Positions 32,880-47,152 of a stretch of DNA of 64,000 nt are shown piece after piece (the stretch's first letter is position 1; each line of letters starts with the position of its first letter). The DNA is taken from the NCBI GenBank assembly GCA_033816765.1, contig CM066294.1, positions 1,488,001 through 1,552,000 on the forward strand, given 5' to 3'. The notes under the pieces were generated by a model. That model saw only the letters and a program-made list of their open reading frames with translations, ran no database searches and was not told the DNA's origin. Both the position numbers and the translations under genes were made by a program. The stretch comes from Nothopassalora personata. Taxonomy: Eukaryota > Ascomycota > Dothideomycetes > Mycosphaerellales > Mycosphaerellaceae.

Positions 32880-33040
32880 TGTCACGGTTTACCTTTGCAC
32901 AGACGCACTTCGGTGTCACGTGACCTCGGGCCCGATCTTATCACGCGCTTCTCGCGACTTCTTACTTCTCTTCTTCGTAGAACTTACTCGATACTAAGGC
33001 TAATACACGTTTGCGCCCTGTTGCTGTCTTGTCCGTGTCA
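32880..33040 (+). repeat. Miniature element 3' LTR
   Basis: 161 bp, preceded by GAGAG, a G run and TGG (polypurine tract, 32864-32879). Confidence 0.88.
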
Positions 33041-34713
33041 CCCACCTCCTACTTTAATCTATTTCTTCTTTATTAAGGGAGTTATAGATCTAAAGAGGCA
33101 GTTCTAGTTAGTTATATAGGATAAAGTATAAGAATTAAGTAACTACTCTAATAAGGGGAACTTGCCTTAGACTTCTATAGTTAAGTAAGCTACTTTATTA
33201 TACTTATTATTATTAGACATTGTCTTCTAGGATGAGTTGCATAAGTTAGGTAGCTCTTAGGTAGAGAAACCTTTCCTAGTCTTCCTTATTTTAGAGGAAG
33301 GAGACTAGGCCTAGTTCTTCTAGAGTGACAGCATGTTAGAGCTAAGTTTCTTCACCATTTTCTTAAGTTCCTCTATAGAGGACTTCTCTCTTAGTGTTCT
33401 TCTTAAAGATAGTAGTAGAGATCTTCTCTTCTTAATATATATTGTATTCTAGGAGGATAGTGCTTAGGAATGAGATCTAAGGACCTTCTTTGCCTTAGAG
33501 AGACTAGGGCAGTCCTTAATAAGATAGTCCTTCTTATAGAGAAGGTAGGAAAGTAATCTTACCTAACCTAAGGGCCTAACCTAGGTAGCTGCTATACTAT
33601 ACTTAGCTTTAGAGGGATTTAATCTAGCCTCTTAAGCCTTAAGGATCTTTAAGGTCCTTTTATAATCTATCTTTAGCTAAGCTATAATAGTATCCCTAGC
33701 TATATAGTAGTTAGGTAGTAGTAAGCTTAAAAGCTAGGTTATTCTTATATTAGCTTTCCTATAGTGCTAGCCCTCTAGGTTAACATTAGTAATCCTCCTT
33801 CTAAGAGACACTAGGTGTGCCTATGCAGATCTAATAGTGAACTCTTTACTTATCTTAAAGTTTATAAACTGTTTTGTAAGCTTATGTGTATAGGTTAGCA
33901 ATACCTAGCTATACTTATTCTAGAGATGTACCTATATCTTAGTAGCTTTTCTAGATTCGTAAGAGCCCTTAAGCTCAAATTTATCTTCTTCTGTGATCCT
34001 ACTTAGGATACTGAAGTAGTAAGCTGCATTTTGTTTTGTCTATGTTAGTGTATTAAGAATCTCTTTAATCTTAGTCTCTTCTCGGAGTTTTAGGTTCTTG
34101 CCCTTAATGTTGTTAAATAACACTTCTAACAGGTCATTAATTGCAAAGAATGCTGACTGGCTCTCTATCTTGTATCTCTAAAGGTTAAACTATCTCTTCT
34201 AATTGTCTCTCCTAAGAATTGGGATTTTAGTTCCCTTCTCTTCTCCTTTCTCTTAGTGTAAATCTATAATAAATTGAATATAATAAAACAAGGTGTATAT
34301 GCTTTAAGGTCGTGGCTTAGGTCCTACTAAGGCTTTTAGTGTAGAATAGTAAGGTTCGTAGGTGTAGATACTAAGGCCTACTTAGTAGGGTAAAGAAAGA
34401 GCGGTATAGTCTCGGAGCTAGGACATAGGTCTATCTCTCCTAGTAGAGTTCTAAATGACTTACTTAAAGTCCTTCTTAATAGTATCTCGATACAGTTCTA
34501 CCTATAGAGTGTCTTCAAGGTATTAGCTTATAGTAAGCCGTATAGAGTCCTTTTCTAGATTACCTATTACTTAGTATTAAACTAAGCTCCTTAATAGGAC
34601 AGATAGGGTAGACTTCTGCTTCCTAGATGTTTTCTGCTATAATAGCAAGGGATACAAGTAACCTATACTAATATAGGTTGCTCTTACTCCTGCATAAACC
34701 CGGGCTTATAACC
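33041..34713 (-). pseudogene. Copia gag-side relic
   Basis: RIPed sequence between the miniature insertion and the Copia 5' LTR, in the position of gag and protease. No long reading is left. The reading does not join smoothly to the integrase beyond the miniature, which suggests that protease and the integrase N-terminus were deleted when or after the miniature arrived. Confidence 0.5.
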
Positions 34714-34960
34714 TGTTAAGTTAAGACCTAACAGGATACGTGGTTAGCAGCGGAGTAGAGTAAGAGATCAATCTTTAACTGGCTAATAGCTATAGGGCAT
34801 ACAGCAATATATTAGGAACTAATGTGTTGATTGTGTTAGATGTCTATCTAAGCTAAAGGGGAGAGAAGGTGTCTTCCGACAAGCTAAGTTATCGTGGATG
34901 CCTTAGGCTATTAGATTATAACCTAACTGTTAGCTCCCCTTAAGATGCTACATCTTAACA
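34714..34960 (-). repeat. Copia 5' LTR
   Basis: 247 bp, paired with 28777-29023. Confidence 0.88.
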
Positions 34961-37900
34961 AGTACGGTAATATTCGGATCCTTCGAATACTAAGTCCTAC
35001 GAGTAACTGCTTAACCTTAGCTATATAAACCGTAGCGTTATTAAGCACAATTTTAGCATAGTAGCCGTACCTATAGAAGATATCCTCGTATAGAAACCTA
35101 GTAACCGTCTTAGAGCTAGGAGGTGCCCTCGTTACTCTAGCCTCGATCTAGTTACTAAGTGCTTCGCGCGCAACTAGGAGGTATCTATTTTTATGTACCT
35201 AGACGGGGTCCGAGTACTACTTCTTACTAATAACCTAAGGGGTCGATAAGTGAAGCTTACTAGCGCGCTAGTTACCTTCGCGAAACCTATAAGGAGCATA
35301 ACTTCGAACCTACGTAGAGACATCGGCGAAGTACCTGTCCTAGTAATACCGATCGGAAATAAGGTTATATACGACCTTAGCGCTACGATAACCGTGTCTT
35401 TTATAGCATTCTATAACGATCTCCTTCTAAGCCTTATTATCGTTAATTATAAGTTATAACGGTGCTCCTTGGCGCTTCTAGAAGAATAGTAACTAATCCC
35501 GGATAAAGAAGTTAACGCTCTTCTTTACTAGCCGCCGGTACTTAGTACGGGTAACACTATCGGGCCGGGTCCTAGTTTCTATAACCTAAGTAAGTTACTA
35601 AGAGCTCTTAGAGTATTAGTCCCCGAGATGTCGTGTTTTCTAGATTTTAACTAGATAGGTATCGACCGGCTCTAGGAACCCGAATAGCTTATTATTAATT
35701 ATCCGGTTGACTTCGTCTTCGTTAGCTTCTATAGGTTCCTAAGGCATAGAGGGCCTACGAGACAGGGCATCTAGGCTAGTGTGCCTAGTCCCCGTAACGT
35801 GCTTTACTTCGAACGTAAATAGCCTAATCTATACGACCTACCGGGCTATTGCCGAGTTAGGTAGGTCCGAAGCCGGCCGGTTAAGCTACTATATAAGTGT
35901 CTTAGTATTAACCTTAAGGACAAAATGAACGCTAGTAACATATCTCTAGATCTTCTTAAGCCCCTTAAGAACCCTAAGGCATTCCCGCTTACTAGCATTA
36001 TATCTAGATCCTAACGCGTTCTAGATTCTACTCTTATACCGCACTAGGTAACGCCGTCGGGTGCTGTTTATTAATTCTTAAGAAACGATACATCCCTATC
36101 TAGTGCCGCTAGCATTAACTAAGATAAAGATAGACCTAGTACTAGGTAAGTAGTAGAGGGTAACTAAGGCTAGAGCCTATATAAGATATCTAGTAACCTC
36201 TTCTTTCGAGAACTGCTTATTTTCTGTCTAGGTGAACTCGGCGTCCTTCTTTAGCAGCTTATACATTAGTCGAGCGATAATAACGAACTAGGGAATCTAT
36301 ATCCGGAAGTATATATATAGCCCTATATAGGTGCGGACCTCCTTAATACAGGTAGGCGTAGGCTAATCTAGGATCTTAGCTATAACCTTTAGGTTAGGAT
36401 AGCGACTATCCGGGCTAGTAACGTACCTAATAATCTTAAGCTTTTCGTATAACTATTAGGATTTGCCTCTAGCAACTACCGCACTAGCTATTTCTAGGTT
36501 AGTAAGAACTAGATCTAGGGAAACGATGTAGTTAACGACCTATTTCCTTAACCTAGGCTCTACTTCGGCATTTCTATAGTCCTTAGTTAGTCCCTTAATA
36601 CCGATGTTATCGAGAAACGGCTTCGCTCGATGCGAGATATAATTAAGTAGAATCTTTATTACCGCACGTACGAACTAAGTAACTGAATTAGTAGCTCCTT
36701 AAGGTAGAGTCGTGTTACGTACTAAGCTAAGAGGGGTTATAAAGGCTATTAAGTCCCGGTAGGACTTATTTAAAGTAATCTAATTATAACCTAAAAACAG
36801 GTCTATAAGTAAAGCGACTCGGCACCCGGTAAAATTCTCTAAGAAGCTATCCGTGTCCGGTGGAATGTTAGCATCGCGTATAGTAACCTTATTTAGGAGC
36901 ATAGCTAAGTTAATTAACCGATATAGCACATCGCTTCTAGAGGCATTAACCTTCTTTACGACTAGGAACTAGCTATTAGAATATGCCCCTTATAAGTATT
37001 CTAGGATGTTGTTCTTAATCCGGGCCCTAATTATGCGTTTAATAACTACCCTAAGACTTAGGTACAACCGGATAGGGCGTACCTACTATAGCCTATAAGG
37101 GACCGTGTTAATCTTCTAAGGTAGTATAACGTCGTACCTAATTTACCTTATGTAACTAAAATCCTAAGCGAGGACTGCCTCCCGGTTGTAGAGCATCTTA
37201 TCGAATAAGGCCCTTTCTATTAGTAATAGCTTAATGCTAACCTTAATTAAGGTAAGCCGTTCTAGAGTAATCCGGCTACCTCGCTCTATACTTAAGAATT
37301 TCTTAGTTAAGTACTTCCCGTTAAACGGACCTTGTCCTTTAGGTATCTTAGACTCTAGGTACAGTGCCCTACGCTTCTATTCTATATCTCCCTTAACTCG
37401 TGATTCTAGGCGCTCGTAAACGCTCGCGTCTACTAGCTTCTTCTTATCTGCCTTACGCTTATACATCGTAAAGACCTACGGCATCCTAATGTTAGCTATA
37501 TGTTAGCCTACTTATTGCTTCCGTGCCTAAGCATTTAATATAGATTGTCTTAAGATCTCGGAGGGCTAATCCCCTTAAACTAAATAAACGTTAGTAATAG
37601 AATCTCCCTTAAACGCGCCTATTCTAATTTCTACAACTCGTTCCTTTATTCTAGTACTCCTAAGCAATCCTAATAAGTAAGCTAAATAGTTGCTAGGCGT
37701 TAGAGCCTTACCGGGTTTCTATAGATGCGTTATATCGTAGTTATATCCGTTTTCCTTACTATAGCTATTTGCCGGTCCCGGGACCGGTAAATCAAAGTCC
37801 GAGGTTTCTCCGATATAGTACGAGAACCTTACTAAATTTATTAAATCCGGCTTTAGTAAGTCTCCGGTAGGTTAAGCGCCGTAACTTAACCTACCCTTCT

Positions 37901-39300
37901 ATTTCCCGACGCTTTTAACAGTTCTTAAAGGGTCTTATACCTGTCTGAACTAATTAGGGCAGTAAACATAACACTTTTACCTTTACGGCTAGTAATAGTC
38001 CCCTCTTACGAACTATTATCGCAGTTACGGGTAGTAAGCCGCACCTTACGGGCCTACGGTCGTCCTAGGATTGTTAGTAAGTTTAGATCTAAGGAGATAA
38101 ACATATCTACCTAGTAGTAAACCCTAAACACCTAAACATCTAAATTGCCTATAATACCTTTAAACTAGGCCCGCCCTCTAGCACCTCGAAAGGTAAGGTA
38201 AGCACTCGACATTACTAGTAACCTAAACCTATAAGCGTTTCTCTAGCCGATAATATTTACCTCGGAACCCTTATTAATTAGGCACCTAATTTAGTTCTTA
38301 TTTATCCTAAACTCCGCTACTACCTAAGGACTAGGGACTATAGTAAAGTTATTAAGGGCACTAGAGAGCCCGATTTTCTTAACGTCCTTATATAGCTTAG
38401 TAGTAGGGACCGTACCCTTAGAGTAAAGCATAGTTAAATACACTCCGACATACTAGGCCTAACTATCTTTGCGGAAGACCTCCTTATTATACTTAGGCTT
38501 ATCTTTATAGGTAACTACTTATCTAGTACGAACCTTAGGGTCCTTTCCTACAAGGCGTCGTACTATAGTAAGCTTCTCCTAAAGAGCGAGGGTGTTAGTA
38601 ACGCGACCGAAGAGGGTAGCCTCGAACTAGCAACTATATCGAAACCAATCCTAGGCATTTACATTAGGAAACGTCGTCTAGAGGATCTAATTAATCTAGT
38701 AGATAATACCTTCTTCCTTTATAACCGGGCTATTACTAGCCGAACTATATTGTCGGACGTAGTTGTTAATCCTTATAGTCTTAGTATTCTATATACGCTT
38801 CCTTTATGCGAAGGGGGCGTTTACGGGACTAATAGGCATATCCTTAGGTAGTCCTTTACTAGTATCGTTCCCTAGTTCGTTTACTTAGGCATTATTTCCC
38901 CTTCCTAGGGTTACCCCGGATTTAGCTAATAATTGAGTTTCGCTTATTTAAGCATTAACTTCGTTAATTATTTTAACCTCCTACTAGTTAATCTTAGTTT
39001 ACCGGATCTCCTATTCTAATTAAAGGCGAACTTTCTTAGTAGCCTTAGCTTAGGCTTGTAGATCCTAGGCTAAGGACTAGGTCCTCGGGTGCAGATTCTT
39101 TAGAATACCTATAGGTACCTTCCCTTTTACTTTATTAGACTGTATAGGATAGGTAGATACCTCGTTAAGCTCGCCTAAGTCGATTGCCTACTCCGCTTCA
39201 CTTTCTCCGAATAAGACCTAATATATCCTAGTAGCCTTCTCCGTTTAGCTAGACCGTACGTCCTAAGGGCTATACTCTATTAAATGCCTAAAGTTAGGAG
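34961..39300 (-). pseudogene. Element D pol relic: protease, RT, RNase H, integrase
   Basis: RT is clear on the minus strand at 36990-36650: SDVLYRLINLAMLLNKVTIR, then DANIPPDTDSFLENF and LLIDLFLGY, matching the fungal gypsy type with a DANIPP signature. Integrase is visible at 35090-34965 (DIFYRYGYYAKIV, then YIAKVKQLLVGL), cut by the Copia element. Stops at Gln and Trp positions occur throughout. A 26-bp palindrome shared with the LTR lies at 37767-37792. Confidence 0.78.
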
Positions 39301-39359
39301 GGGCCTTAGAATAATTAGGAGGCGTAACCTTTATTACTCTAGTATAGTCCCTACCTATC

Positions 39360-40740
39360 TATTACTTACGTAGTGCGGGAATTTTATACTAGTTATTAAA
39401 CTCGATCGGCCTATAATGTTCTTCGAGTAGAGGGAGTATATAGAGCAGTTTCGGTTTACTATAGTCCCTCCAAAAGTTAAATTTAGTAGGACGCGGATCG
39501 CCTTCTTTCCCTAGATACTACTAGTTATTCGGGGCAAGGTATACGTAGCCCCGGGATATTAAGGACCTTATCGCCCTATAATTGCTAGCCTAGTGCTTCA
39601 AACTACTACAGTTATAGCAATAACTATCTATCGCTTTAGACTGTTCGCGATTCTAGGACGGGGGACGCTACATTACGTAAACCTATAGTTTAGTATCTAG
39701 GTCGTACCTCTCCGGTTATATAGAGCGTTAATTCTCGCTCGGGTAGAAGGCACCCGCGTCCGCGACGCGACCGCGCTAGTATGTACGTATGCTTATTTTA
39801 GCTACCTTCTAGATTAGGTCATTATTAATAATAGTCCTAGAGGTAGCCTTCTTAAGCGTGTTAATCTTAGGCTTAAGGCGCGGCATTTACTTTACGACTA
39901 AGCGGTGTAGCTAAGGTAAGGTAAGAGGGAAATCTATATATATAGCTTTCTATCCCTCCTTACTATCTACGATACTAGTAGCTTTATCGAGGATCCTCTA
40001 AAAGTCCCTAAACTTCTTAGGTTACTTTAGGTAAAGCCCGTAAGCCTTATAGACCGCTTTCGCGACTGCCTCTAGCAATCACTAAAGGAGGAGGCGACTC
40101 CGGGAGCTATTATCTAAATCTTTAGGTTCAATTAGGTTACTTAAGGATACAAATAGGCGGATGAATTCCTTTACATCCTATTCTTCGGGCCTCTTGCCTT
40201 ACTACGTCCTAGTAATCTCCTTAAGATATTCCTAACTCCCTAACATCGAGTAGGCGTTAAACCTTAAGAACTCTAATAAGAACGCCCTCCTAAAACGTGC
40301 CTTATTAGTGAGCTACCTAGGTAGTCTTATAACTACGCGCCGGATAGTAGTTCTACAATTACGCTTAAACCTACCCTAGAAATTATCCTTCTTAATAGAT
40401 GCCCGAGGCGGATACTAGTCTATTAGGTCGCTAAACCGCTCCTAGAACTTAGTAGCATTAGTGCTATTAAAGAACGGATTCTTAGCACCTCCTAGAGGTA
40501 GAAAGCGAGGGCTAGCGTTTTCTATTGCTACTACTAATCGTCTAAAGAGGGCAGTTATAGCATCTATTCTAATTGTACTGTTCGTGCCTATACCTATACC
40601 CAATTTAGCGGCGTTAGTTCCGCTTCTCCCTTCTTTACTAGATTTAGGTGTTTCCCCTTCCTCCGATTCCTCTATCCCCTTATAAGGGACAGAGTCCCTA
40701 TAGACCCCTTCCATTTTCGTAGGGTTTATAGGCTGTTCGT
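39360..40740 (-). pseudogene. Element D gag relic (right copy)
   Basis: The first 90 codons are still open (40714-40442), starting MEGVYRDSVPYKGIEESEEG, acidic and Ser-rich, ending NSTNATKF. Beyond come RIP-broken capsid readings (FLLEFLRFNAYSMLGS near 40290-40230) and a CCHC knuckle remnant near 39620-39570 read as YCYNC with later Cys changed to Tyr. Confidence 0.78.
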
Positions 40741-41067
40741 AGCCTCTACCTATGTCGGTAAAGGTACTAAGTTTTTCTAGTAATGTAGCCGTATCTATTA
40801 TTACGTAGTACTTACTTTAGAATGCGCTAATACTAGTTATTACTTAATAGGACCTTATAACCGTAATTGTTGCTAAATACCTTAGACCTTAAGTGTTTTC
40901 GACCTTAGTCGACCTTAACCGTAAACCTTAACCTTAAACCTTAACCTTAAGTAATAACCTTAACCGTAAATCTTAGACCTTAAACCGTAAGTTTAACCTT
41001 ATAAACTGGATGCTAATACGCTACCAGGTGTACACTTAATAACCCCCCTCATTAACTACTAAAATAA

Positions 41068-41434
41068 TGTCTACTAACTACCCTATATAGGCCTATCCGA
41101 GTTATAGTAGTATAGAGCGGCGCTTATATAAGTAGGGGTATTTACCGGTCCCGGGACCGTGAAATTAGGTTACGTAACGAGTAGCGTAGTAGCTAGATAA
41201 ATAAGAGGATTAGCGGACTTAAACCCCTATACCCTCTACTCGAGAGATATAAATTGAATTGTTTCCTTAATGCTACGCTTATAATACTTAACTGCGTAGT
41301 ATATATCTTAACAGCTGTACTAGGTCCTACTAGCTTACCTAAATGTCTAATTAAACCTAAGTGAAATTAGGGCAAGTTAGACCTAAGGGACTCCCTCTAA
41401 ACCTAAGGTTAACATAACTTATTAGTCGTTAATA
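41068..41434 (-). repeat. Element D 5' LTR (right copy)
   Basis: 367 bp, homologous to 16287-16653 (inverted) and 28231-28599 (direct). The palindrome is at 41140-41165. Confidence 0.82.
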
Positions 41435-41445
41435 CTAGAGAAGGG

Positions 41446-42035
41446 AAGGAACCTATAAGTTAACCCGTAGGTAGTAGCTCTAGTACCTTCTAGAACTCGT
41501 CGCTAAAGCCTTCGATAGTACCCTACGTACCCGGCGATAAGTTAAGGGCTAGACCCTCGGGCGGGATGTCCGAAGGAAGTAGAGAGGCCTCTTCTACCTC
41601 CTACTCCTTAATCTCCCTCTCCTCGATAGAGATCGCCTCCTTAGCGTAACGATCTACTAAATCTATCTACTAGCGTAAACGCTCCTCGCGTGCGCGAGTA
41701 ACCTTTAGATCCTCGAGAGCCTTCTCGTATACCCGTATTACCTCCTCCTAAGCGGACTAAGACTCCTAGATTTTCTAGCGAAGACGAGCCTTCTCCTCCG
41801 CTAACCTCTTAAACCTCGACTAAGTTACCCTTACGTCGTACCTTTAGCCGCGACGAAGACACTTACTATACTTCCCGGAACGAATATACACTTTATATAT
41901 ACGACTATACCTTTTATACGTCGAGCATTTCTTAACTATAACTTCTCCTACGGATTTAATAAACTCGTAGAGACGGCGGTAACGGATAGTGCTAGAAGGG
42001 CGCTAATAAGTAGGCATCGTAAGAGGAAGGAGCTA
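41446..42035 (-). pseudogene. Degraded antisense ORF: Cys motif plus coiled coil
   Basis: The minus strand from ATG 42018 reads MPTY, then YRRLYEFIKSVGEVIVKK, a Cys-containing stretch (VYIRSGKYSKCLRRG), then a charged helix (RLAEEKARLR, EEVIRVYEKALEDLKV, TRAREERLR, SIEEREIKE) and a Pro/Gly-rich tail (PSDIPPEGLALNLSPGT). Stops are TAG at Gln-like positions. It lies directly beside a polypurine tract and an LTR that read on the plus strand, so it is antisense to its host element. Similar Cys-plus-coiled-coil hypothetical proteins are, as I recall, common repeat-derived products in Dothideomycetes. Function unknown. Confidence 0.55.
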
Positions 42036-42108
42036 TACGCGAATATATAAGGGACACCGTTCGTTATAAGTAAGCTTAAGGGACTAAGCTAGGCTAGAAG
42101 GGGGATAG

Positions 42109-42489
42109 TATTACGGTTTAATCTAGATAGCGACATTAACTAGATATACGTAATACTAATTACTTAGACATACGTAACACTAATTACTCTATAAACTAAT
42201 TAGTATAATTAGTGTACTTAGTAGGACTAATTAAGGTAGTTATACTAAGTAGTAGGCTCTACGCCGCAAATCTCCTTTATATTTAGGGACGCTAAGAAAC
42301 CCTTATAGTCTCGAGGCGTTTAACGTACTATTTAATATTACTATTTAGAATATACCGTAACCTAACCTCTACTATACTGTTTCTTAAGTCTTTATTAGAC
42401 TAAGACAACTACTGCTTTATTACTCTCTCTCGACGTCTTATCGGCCCGAGAATAAATCTAATTAAGCTTGTCTTCTTAACTTATAACAT
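42109..42489 (+). repeat. 3' LTR of a family A-like element
   Basis: About 381 bp from TATTACGG to TTATAACA, preceded by a polypurine tract (AGAAGGGGGATAG, 42096-42108). Its right part is homologous to 1394-1590 (inverted), and its middle to 15960-16090. Confidence 0.55.
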
Positions 42490-43929
42490 TATTAGGTTAT
42501 ACTAAACCTAACACCGGACTTAGGAGCAACCCTTACCTAGTCCTCTACCTTTTCCCTATTTACCCTTCTTAGTTAAAGCCTCTATAGTTTCTAGCCTACG
42601 AACTGCTTATGTATTACGGTCCTTCTATAGGTATCTACATTAGTACTTTATCTTATAGTAACCCTTCTTACCGTAGCCGTAGTACTCTACCCTCGACTTC
42701 TAGCTAGTCGTAGATAAGCTACTAGTATCTCGCTACTAACTCGTACTTAAGGCGCCCGGTACTTAACTTAACTTCTATTACTTTAGGTAATTAACCCGCT
42801 TATATACGCCTTTAGCTTTACGCTTACAACGCCTATACTACCCGCGGTTATACTCTCCGCTACTACCTTAGCGCTCGGTACTTTCAATACGTAAGGCTAG
42901 GACTACTAGCTCTTCTCTAGTTATAGGGATATAATAGTAGCTAATAATAGCGGACTATAAGCGAGGCGTAAGCTTTACTAGTAGGTACCGTATGCGCTAT
43001 GCCTCCGAGTAGTTACCTAACTAGTCCTCTATAATATCTAGCTTAGTCGCAAACTATCGTACTATCTAGTTATCCTTCTATTTTATAACCTCGTACTCTA
43101 ATATAATGCTAAGTACGCGATTTATAGGATCGCCGTATATATTTTAATAGAACTCCTTAAAGTCCTAGTATATATACCCTACGAAATTAAAGACGCTATA
43201 GTTAGTATACTATTACTTATTTACCTCTCTACTAAGGTATATAACCCTATATAGGACCTTTAATTTATCCGTTATATATATAGTACCTAAGAGGGCGAAG
43301 ATAAGTAAGAGCTTCCTAATAAATACCTTTACCTTCCTTAATAAATCCCCTCTAAAAGACGTCGGCTCTTTTAGACGCGGTCGAGTCTTATACGCTACGG
43401 CCGCGCCTCGTACTATAATATTATCGTTAGTAATTATAGAGATAGAAATAGGGGTTATAGTAGGGAGGTAATCTTCTCTCCTCCCTCCTATCTACTCTAG
43501 AGGTAGTACGCTTATAGCGCGTAAGATCTCTAGTCGCTTAATCTCCCGCTATATCTCCTACTCCTTAATCTTAGCCCGTAAGGTCTCTCTTCTCGTAACT
43601 AAGGCTATACAACGCGCCTACTACTATACTCTAGGGCTTAGGAAGGGCGTAGACGACTCGCCGTTATACGCGTCGTAATTAGGCTCTATAGCGTATATAG
43701 ATTATAACGAGGGGAAGCTTTAGAACTATAAGGACTATAAGGCTATAAGGGAATATCTTAATATATAGTACGCCTACGATCTTCTAATCGTAGATAAAGT
43801 AAAGCTTACTTTCTTCTATAGACGCTATACGCATCGCTTAGTATACGTATACGGGTTACGTACGGCTTACTAAGCCGGGTATAGCCGTATTATATATAAG
43901 GGTTAGCTATAGGCTAGGCTACCCTTATA
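42490..43929 (-). pseudogene. Element C-related relic: gag side and 5' LTR
   Basis: 42510-43740 is homologous to 10430-11740 of element C (matching tracts such as CTCTACCTTTTCCCT), and an LTR of about 186 bp follows at 43744-43929 in the same relative position. Nothing of pol is present. Older and more RIPed than element C. Confidence 0.65.
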
Positions 43930-44450
43930 ATTTTCTTATAAGTATATTATATATATCTATCTAAGTCTAAAGATTACTATAAATAAAAATACTATATATA
44001 ATTAATTAAAGCTACTTATCTTTTAGTAGTTAATATCTAAGGTTTAATAGGCTAAAGCCTAATTACACTTTGTTTTCAGATTATTATACTATAGCCTTAT
44101 TATACTTAGACTATAATAATAGATAGTAATAGTAGAAGATTCTAGTAAGTTAATAATACTATTATTAATTTAGATAGAAGCGCTAAATATACGCTACTAA
44201 ATATAGTACTATTTATAGTAATAGAGTAACGTTATAATAGGAGTATATACCTTTAAATAGAATAGTTATTAACTATATATAACGTAAAAATTATAAGTAC
44301 TAAGACAGTCCTATATAGTCTTAGACTTACTACGTAAATTAGCGCTCTTACTCTCTAATTAGCTAAACCGTACTAAGCAGTATTAACCTATAATAAAGCG
44401 AGCTAAAGCGAGCCTAGCGAAGCTAAAGCCCATTCCTATAGCGAGGCTGA
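43930..44450. other. AT-rich RIPed tail of the repeat block
   Basis: Very AT- and TpA-rich, with no gene and no recognisable element. Composition changes abruptly at about 44450-44490 to normal gene-space DNA. Confidence 0.6.
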
Positions 44451-44489
44451 GCTTGCTGAGGTAAGGGGAAAGACGCTAGAGCTAGCGCT

Positions 44490-44738
44490 CGATCTGATTG
44501 GTCACCTGGCGAACAGAAAAAAAAAGGGCAAGCGCGACACTTGCGACAACCCTCCCCTCAAACCTCCAAAACAACACCTTCCTCTTCCTCCCCCATCAGC
44601 AACCTCACAACTTTTTCTTCCGCATCCCCAGCAGCGACACCGTCACGGACTGCTCATACAAACAACTGGCACGGCACAAACATTCCGCTCATATTCGACC
44701 ACAACCCACACACACTCTCAACAGACACGCCGCACAAC
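44490..44738 (+). promoter_or_regulatory. DBP2 promoter and 5' leader
   Basis: The only normal-composition DNA between the repeat block and DBP2. It has a CCAAT-type ATTGG at 44498-44502, then an A-rich run and a C/T-rich leader with long pyrimidine stretches (44548-44590), common before highly expressed fungal genes. Confidence 0.4.

Positions 44739-47152
<2,414 letters not shown>

Larger units (their letters stand above)
31675..33040 (+). mobile_element. Miniature LTR retrotransposon (TRIM/LARD-like), monomer
   Basis: 1366 bp with 161-bp LTRs at 31675-31835 and 32880-33040 (TGTCACGG to CCGTGTCA). Primer site TAAGTTCTAC (31837-31846) is the exact reverse complement of GTAGAACTTA in the LTR (31772-31781). 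The internal region has a short gag-like reading from ATG 31918 (MAANQTTLGADES, stop, then a Gln/Glu-rich stretch ending QQEEHRRS), seven 79-bp tandem repeats (32203-32757), and a polypurine tract before the 3' LTR. There is no enzyme gene, so it must move using another element's proteins. It is not RIPed although it lies in a RIPed host. Flanks CGAGT and CCCAC do not match. Confidence 0.88.
28777..34960 (-). mobile_element. RIP-degraded Ty1/Copia element carrying a miniature insertion
   Basis: Minus-strand element with 247-bp LTRs at 28777-29023 and 34714-34960. Minus-strand order is gag region, [miniature 31675-33040], integrase, reverse transcriptase, RNase H, which is the Copia order (integrase before RT). 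LTR differences are RIP-type. No matching target duplication was found (GAGGC left, AGTAC right), and the two flanks belong to different elements. Confidence 0.82.
34961..41434 (-). mobile_element. Element D, right copy (Ty3/gypsy), minus strand, 3' truncated
   Basis: Consists of a 5' LTR (41068-41434), leader, gag (about 40740-39360) and pol down to the integrase at 34961, where the Copia LTR begins. It lacks both insertions present in the left copy and so serves as their empty-site reference. It is heavily RIPed. Orientation is opposite to the left copy, making an inverted pair about 11-24 kb apart. Confidence 0.82.

Noticed and set aside
1..44450. A centromere or a secondary-metabolite or virulence gene cluster in the repeat block
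   Set aside because: All readable content is retrotransposon. Nothing in the sequence itself supports centromere identity, and no host gene is present.
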